A stretch of 17,224 bases of DNA, from contig CANQSG010000023.1 in the NCBI GenBank assembly GCA_947626485.1, positions 1-17,224 of the forward strand, read 5' to 3'. Both the position numbers and the translations under genes were made by a program. Every line of letters starts with the position of its first letter. The first letter of the stretch is position 1. Of this stretch, positions 14,502-17,224 are shown piece after piece. Source of the DNA: an uncultured Clostridia bacterium. GTDB taxonomy: Bacteria > Bacillota > Clostridia > Oscillospirales > Acutalibacteraceae. Under the pieces are notes generated by a model. The model saw only the letters and a program-made list of their open reading frames with translations. It was not told the origin of the DNA and made no database searches.

Positions 14502-15456
14502 GGTCTGCACCTCCGTCCGCATATTGCCGCCGGTTGGCGGCGCGCTCCCGCCGGTCGGCGATGAAGCCTTTAATCACCGGCAGCGACAGCGCAAAGGTGA
14601 CGATCACGGCGGTGATGAGCTTCAAATCGGTGGCGTTCAGGAAGTTGACCTTCAGCGCGAAGGCGAGGATGACGTAATAGATCACGGCGCCGAGCACGAC
14701 GGCGGTCATGCGGTAGGCGAAGGAGTGATCCTTGTGGCAGAAGAGCACCTCGCCGATAATCACGGCGGCCAACCCGATGACGATCGCGCCCTGCCCCATC
14801 GTGACGATGGCGGCGTTGTATTCGAGCTGCGCGTAGAGCGAGCCCGAGGCGGCGATCAGCCCGTTGGAGAGCATCAGCCCGAGCACCGTCATGCGGCTGG
14901 TGTTGACGCCCAGCGCCCGCGCCATGAAGGGGTTGTTGCCCGTCGCCCGGATGGCGGCGCCGATCTCGGTGCCGAAGAAGAAGTAGAGCAGGATAATGGC
15001 GAGCAGGGCGAAGCAGACGCCGATGCCGATCGAGATGTATTTCTCGTTGACGTTCGTGTGCAGCAGCTTCGAAAACCAGCCGCTCAGCAGATTTTTGACG
15101 CTGTCCTTTTTGAAGGTGACGGTCGCCTTGCCCGCCTGGATGCGCAGGTTGATGGAATAGAGGGCGATCATCGTCAGAATGCCGGAGAGGATCGGCGGAA
15201 TCTTGCAGACGGTGTTGAGAAAGCCGGTGCAAAAGCCCGCCAGCATGCCGCAGGCCAGCGCCGCTAAAATCGCGAGGAAGGGGTTGACCCCCGCGTTGAT
15301 CAGCACGGCGGTCACGGCGGCGCCGAGGGGAAAGGTGCCCTCGACCGACAGGTCGGCAAAGTCGAGCAGCCGGTAGGTGATGTAGACGCCCAGCGTCAGC
15401 AGCGCCCAGCAGAGCCCCTGCGAGACGCCGGAGAGCAGGGTAGTCAAAAAGGTCAT
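14494..15456 (-). CDS. ABC transporter permease (COG4120 type)
   Basis: 320 residues from the ATG 7 nt after AAAGGGG; the longer in-frame start at 15525 overlaps the upstream terminator hairpin. Eight to nine hydrophobic segments of the BPD_transp_2 fold (PF02653). YITYRLLDFADLSVEGTFPL near the N-terminus and a GAAIRATGNNPFMARALGVN segment, the coupling-helix region, are typical of these permeases. It forms the membrane channel of the importer with the ATPase and lipoprotein encoded next to it. Confidence 0.9.
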   Translation of the reverse strand: MTFLTTLLSGVSQGLCWALLTLGVYITYRLLDFADLSVEGTFPLGAAVTAVLINAGVNPFLAILAALACGMLAGFCTGFLNTVCKIPPILSGILTMIALYSINLRIQAGKATVTFKKDSVKNLLSGWFSKLLHTNVNEKYISIGIGVCFALLAIILLYFFFGTEIGAAIRATGNNPFMARALGVNTSRMTVLGLMLSNGLIAASGSLYAQLEYNAAIVTMGQGAIVIGLAAVIIGEVLFCHKDHSFAYRMTAVVLGAVIYYVILAFALKVNFLNATDLKLITAVIVTFALSLPVIKGFIADRRERAANRRQYADGGADHA

Positions 15457-15516
15457 AACAATGCCCCTTTCGTTCGAATGCCCGTCCGTTCGGGAAAAGC
15501 GCGGGAATATCCCGGG

Positions 15517-15547
15517 AAAAAACAAGGCAGACGGGAAGTCTGCCTTG
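15517..15547 (-). terminator. Intra-operon terminator between binding protein and permease
   Basis: Read on the minus strand: perfect 10-bp stem CAAGGCAGAC-TTCCC-GTCTGCCTTG followed directly by TTTTTT (15522-15517). It stands 42 nt after the binding-protein stop, so most transcripts should end here and only a fraction continue into the permease and ATPase. Confidence 0.85.
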
Positions 15548-15588
15548 CTGCACGGGGCGCCGTCAGACGCCCGCCGGAAAGCGCGGGG

Positions 15589-16569
15589 TTACTGCGGATA
15601 AACGATCGCGCCCTGCATGATATCGTCGGGGATCGTGATGCCGCAGGCCTTGGCCGTGTCGGTGTTGACCGTGACCGTCAGGTTGGTGGTCTGGCGCTCG
15701 ACCGGCATCGTCGCCGGTTCGGCTTCGCCTTTCAAAATCTTGACGGCCTGCGCGGCGGTCATTTTGCCGAGCTCGTAATAGCTGATGCCGTAGGAGAGCA
15801 TCGCGCCGTCCTTCACCATGCCGCCCTCACCGCTGAAAACGGGGAGCTTGAGGGCGTTGGCGGCCTCGGAAACGGCCTTCATGCTGTTCGCCAGCGTGTT
15901 GTCGGTCGGGACGTAGATGGCGTCGACCTTGCCGGCGAGGGATTCGACGGCGCCCTTCGCCTCGTTGATGTCGGCGATGGTCTTTTCGACGCAGCCGACG
16001 CTCTTGGCGTCGAGCGCGGCCTTGGCGAGGTCATACTGCGTCTTGGAGTTCGATTCGCTCGAGCAGTAGAGCACCGCGACGTTTTTCGCGTCGGGCAGGA
16101 CTTTGAGCAGCATATCGATCTGCTCGGCGACGGGGTTCATGTCCGAGGTGCCGGTCAGGTTGCCGCCGGGGGCGTCGTTGCTGGCGATCAGGGCGGTGTC
16201 GGCGCCGGTCGGGTCGGTCACGGCGGTGAAGAGCACCGGGATGGTCTTGGTCTTTTCCTTCAGCGCGAGCGCCGAGGGGGTGGCGATGGCGAGGATGAGG
16301 TCGCTGCCGTCGTTGACGAGGCTGTCGGCGATCGAGGGGCAGGTGTTGGCGTCCGCCGCCGCCGATTGAATGTTGAGCTTGATGTTTTCGCCGTCGACAT
16401 AGCCGGCTTCCTTCAGACCGTCGATGAAGCCCTGCTGTGCCTGGGTCAGCGCGTCAAAATCGGCGAATTGCAGAATGCCGATCTTCAGCACGTCGTCAGA
16501 CGAGCCGCAGGCGGTCACACCGCAGAGCAGCAGAAGGGCGCAAAGGGCAAGGGCGATCCATTTTTTCAT
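15589..16569 (-). CDS. ABC transporter substrate-binding lipoprotein (TrpX/COG2984 type)
   Basis: 326 residues. Lipoprotein signal MKKWIALALCALLLLCG with lipobox VTAC and the lipid-bearing Cys at 21. Mature part fits the ABC_sub_bind family (PF04392): a first strand LKIGILQFADFDALTQA, then GFIDGLKEAGYVDGEN, the hinge segment IPVLFTAVTDPTGA, and VDAIYVPTDNTLANSM with GEGGMVKDGA. A GTG three codons upstream is only 2 nt from AAAGGAG, so the ATG (11 nt) is preferred. Family members with known ligands import aromatic amino acids such as tryptophan, but others are uncharacterised; the ligand here is not decided. First gene of the importer operon. Confidence 0.9.
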   Translation of the reverse strand: MKKWIALALCALLLLCGVTACGSSDDVLKIGILQFADFDALTQAQQGFIDGLKEAGYVDGENIKLNIQSAAADANTCPSIADSLVNDGSDLILAIATPSALALKEKTKTIPVLFTAVTDPTGADTALIASNDAPGGNLTGTSDMNPVAEQIDMLLKVLPDAKNVAVLYCSSESNSKTQYDLAKAALDAKSVGCVEKTIADINEAKGAVESLAGKVDAIYVPTDNTLANSMKAVSEAANALKLPVFSGEGGMVKDGAMLSYGISYYELGKMTAAQAVKILKGEAEPATMPVERQTTNLTVTVNTDTAKACGITIPDDIMQGAIVYPQ

Positions 16570-16688
16570 TTTTTTCACAACTCCTTTGTTCCGGTTGTCC
16601 CGGCGCCGCCGGGGGAAAAGGCACAGGCGACTTGCGCGCTTTCCGCCGCGAAAAGCCGGGCGGCAAGCGACAAATTACCTATAAATTT

Positions 16689-16716
16689 ACTATAACACGA
16701 AATAACGATTTGTCAA
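16689..16716 (-). promoter_or_regulatory. Sigma-A-type promoter of the ABC importer operon
   Basis: On the minus strand TTGACA (16716-16711), 16-bp spacer, TATAGT (16694-16689). The leader of about 110 nt holds GC hairpins, including CCCGGC-GGC-GCCGGG (16610-16596) just before the ribosome binding site; no T-box or known riboswitch is recognised. Confidence 0.78.
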
Positions 16717-16766
16717 GAAGTTTTTTCCTTTAAAGCGCCGAAAATCGCGGCGAAAATTTGGCGGCG

Positions 16767-17222
16767 TTATTTCTGATTCCAATAGGGCAGGTCGGGCTTG
16801 CGCTCCCCGAGGGTGGCGGGGGCGCGGCGGGCAAAGAGCGCCTGCGCGTTTTCGACGAAGTCGCGGCAATTTAGGCGTCGCGGCCGGGTCAGCGAGGCGG
16901 GGCAGTCGAAGCCGACCTCGTACATCCAGACGCCCTTGTAGCCGATCTCGTTGAGGGCGTCGAGCAGGTCGTTCCAGTCGACGTCGCCCTCGCCCGGGAG
17001 CCAGTGGCGCTCGTTGCGGAAATCGTAGTCCGAGACGTGCAGCGTGAGGATCTTGTCGCCGACGGCGCGGGCGAAATCGGCGGGCGACTCCTGCTGTAAC
17101 AGGTGGTTCGTGTCGAAGCAGGCGCGCAGGTGCTCGTCGGCGGAGAGCAGGCGGAGGATTTCGGCGGAATCGCGGCCGAGGCAGGTGCGCGGCAGGTCTT
17201 CCACCGCCACGACGCCGCCGCA
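16767..17222 (-). CDS. Sugar phosphate isomerase/epimerase-like TIM-barrel protein (3' part)
   Basis: About 151 C-terminal residues; the reading frame stays open to the window edge, so the start is outside. It matches the xylose-isomerase-like TIM barrel / AP endonuclease 2 fold (PF01261). Visible metal-site segments: VAVEDLPRTCLG with the Glu, CFDTNHLL with Asp and His, LHVSDYD with His and Asp, and WMYEVGFD with the last Glu. HWLPGEGDVDWNDLLDAL is the usual loop before the final strands. Substrate cannot be told from this part. Downstream only a weak CGCCG/CGGCG hairpin precedes the ABC operon promoter. Confidence 0.85.
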   Translation of the reverse strand, partial: CGGVVAVEDLPRTCLGRDSAEILRLLSADEHLRACFDTNHLLQQESPADFARAVGDKILTLHVSDYDFRNERHWLPGEGDVDWNDLLDALNEIGYKGVWMYEVGFDCPASLTRPRRLNCRDFVENAQALFARRAPATLGERKPDLPYWNQK

Positions 17223-17224
17223 CT

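Noticed and set aside
16570..16688. T-box or other riboswitch in the ABC operon leader
   Set aside because: GC hairpins are present, but there is no T-box core, no specifier-loop pattern and no terminator T-run before the start codon.
14416..16695. Long plus-strand open frames opposite the ABC operon (14416-15267 and 15478-16695)
   Set aside because: They are shadows of well-supported ABC genes, with repetitive Gly/Val/Asp or Gly/Arg composition and no ribosome sites.

Overview
The window is a GC-rich chromosomal segment with Firmicutes-type expression signals: AAGGAGG-like ribosome binding sites about 7-9 nt before most starts, sigma-A promoters with 16-17 bp spacers, and rho-independent terminators. 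The gene content suggests an anaerobic member of the Clostridia, possibly Oscillospirales, living partly on decarboxylation and Na+ gradients. The content includes a Na+-pumping decarboxylase, a DUF4358 lipoprotein, DUF1846, a beta-propeller protein with an anti-sigma-like N-terminus, and a TrpX-type ABC system. The taxonomic assignment is inference from gene content; no rRNA or marker gene is present.

Left part (1-5100): a membrane-anchored beta-propeller protein (+) converges on a DUF4358 lipoprotein (-). An AT-richer divergent intergenic region follows, with DnaA-box-like 9-mers and an inverted repeat. After it comes a 600-residue GT-C-like membrane protein with an extracellular beta-sandwich tail (+).

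Centre (5127-10641): two consecutive transcription units for a Na+-translocating decarboxylase. Unit 1 is promoter, a probable yybP-ykoY (Mn2+) riboswitch with overlapping terminator, a beta-subunit paralog (B1), and a small OadG-like subunit (G1), closed by a strong terminator. Unit 2 has its own promoter and encodes a second OadG-like subunit (G2), a free-standing biotin carrier, a second beta subunit (B2), and a carboxyltransferase alpha subunit without a biotin domain. Unit 2 alone is a complete oxaloacetate decarboxylase: alpha moves the carboxyl group from oxaloacetate to biotin, the carrier delivers it to the beta subunit, and decarboxylation there drives Na+ export. Unit 1 has only membrane parts and is apparently placed under Mn2+ control. 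Two copies of an intergenic repeat bracket unit 2.

Right part (10685-17224): a DUF1846/UPF0371 gene (+) meets a shared bidirectional terminator. On the minus strand lie an OPA-type MFS transporter, an ABC importer operon (substrate-binding lipoprotein, permease, ATPase; COG2984/COG4120/COG1101 type) with a perfect terminator hairpin inside the operon, and the 3' part of a sugar-phosphate isomerase/epimerase-like TIM-barrel gene that runs off the window.

The most notable observation is the Mn2+-riboswitch-like leader in front of the orphan beta/gamma membrane pair of a sodium-pump decarboxylase.
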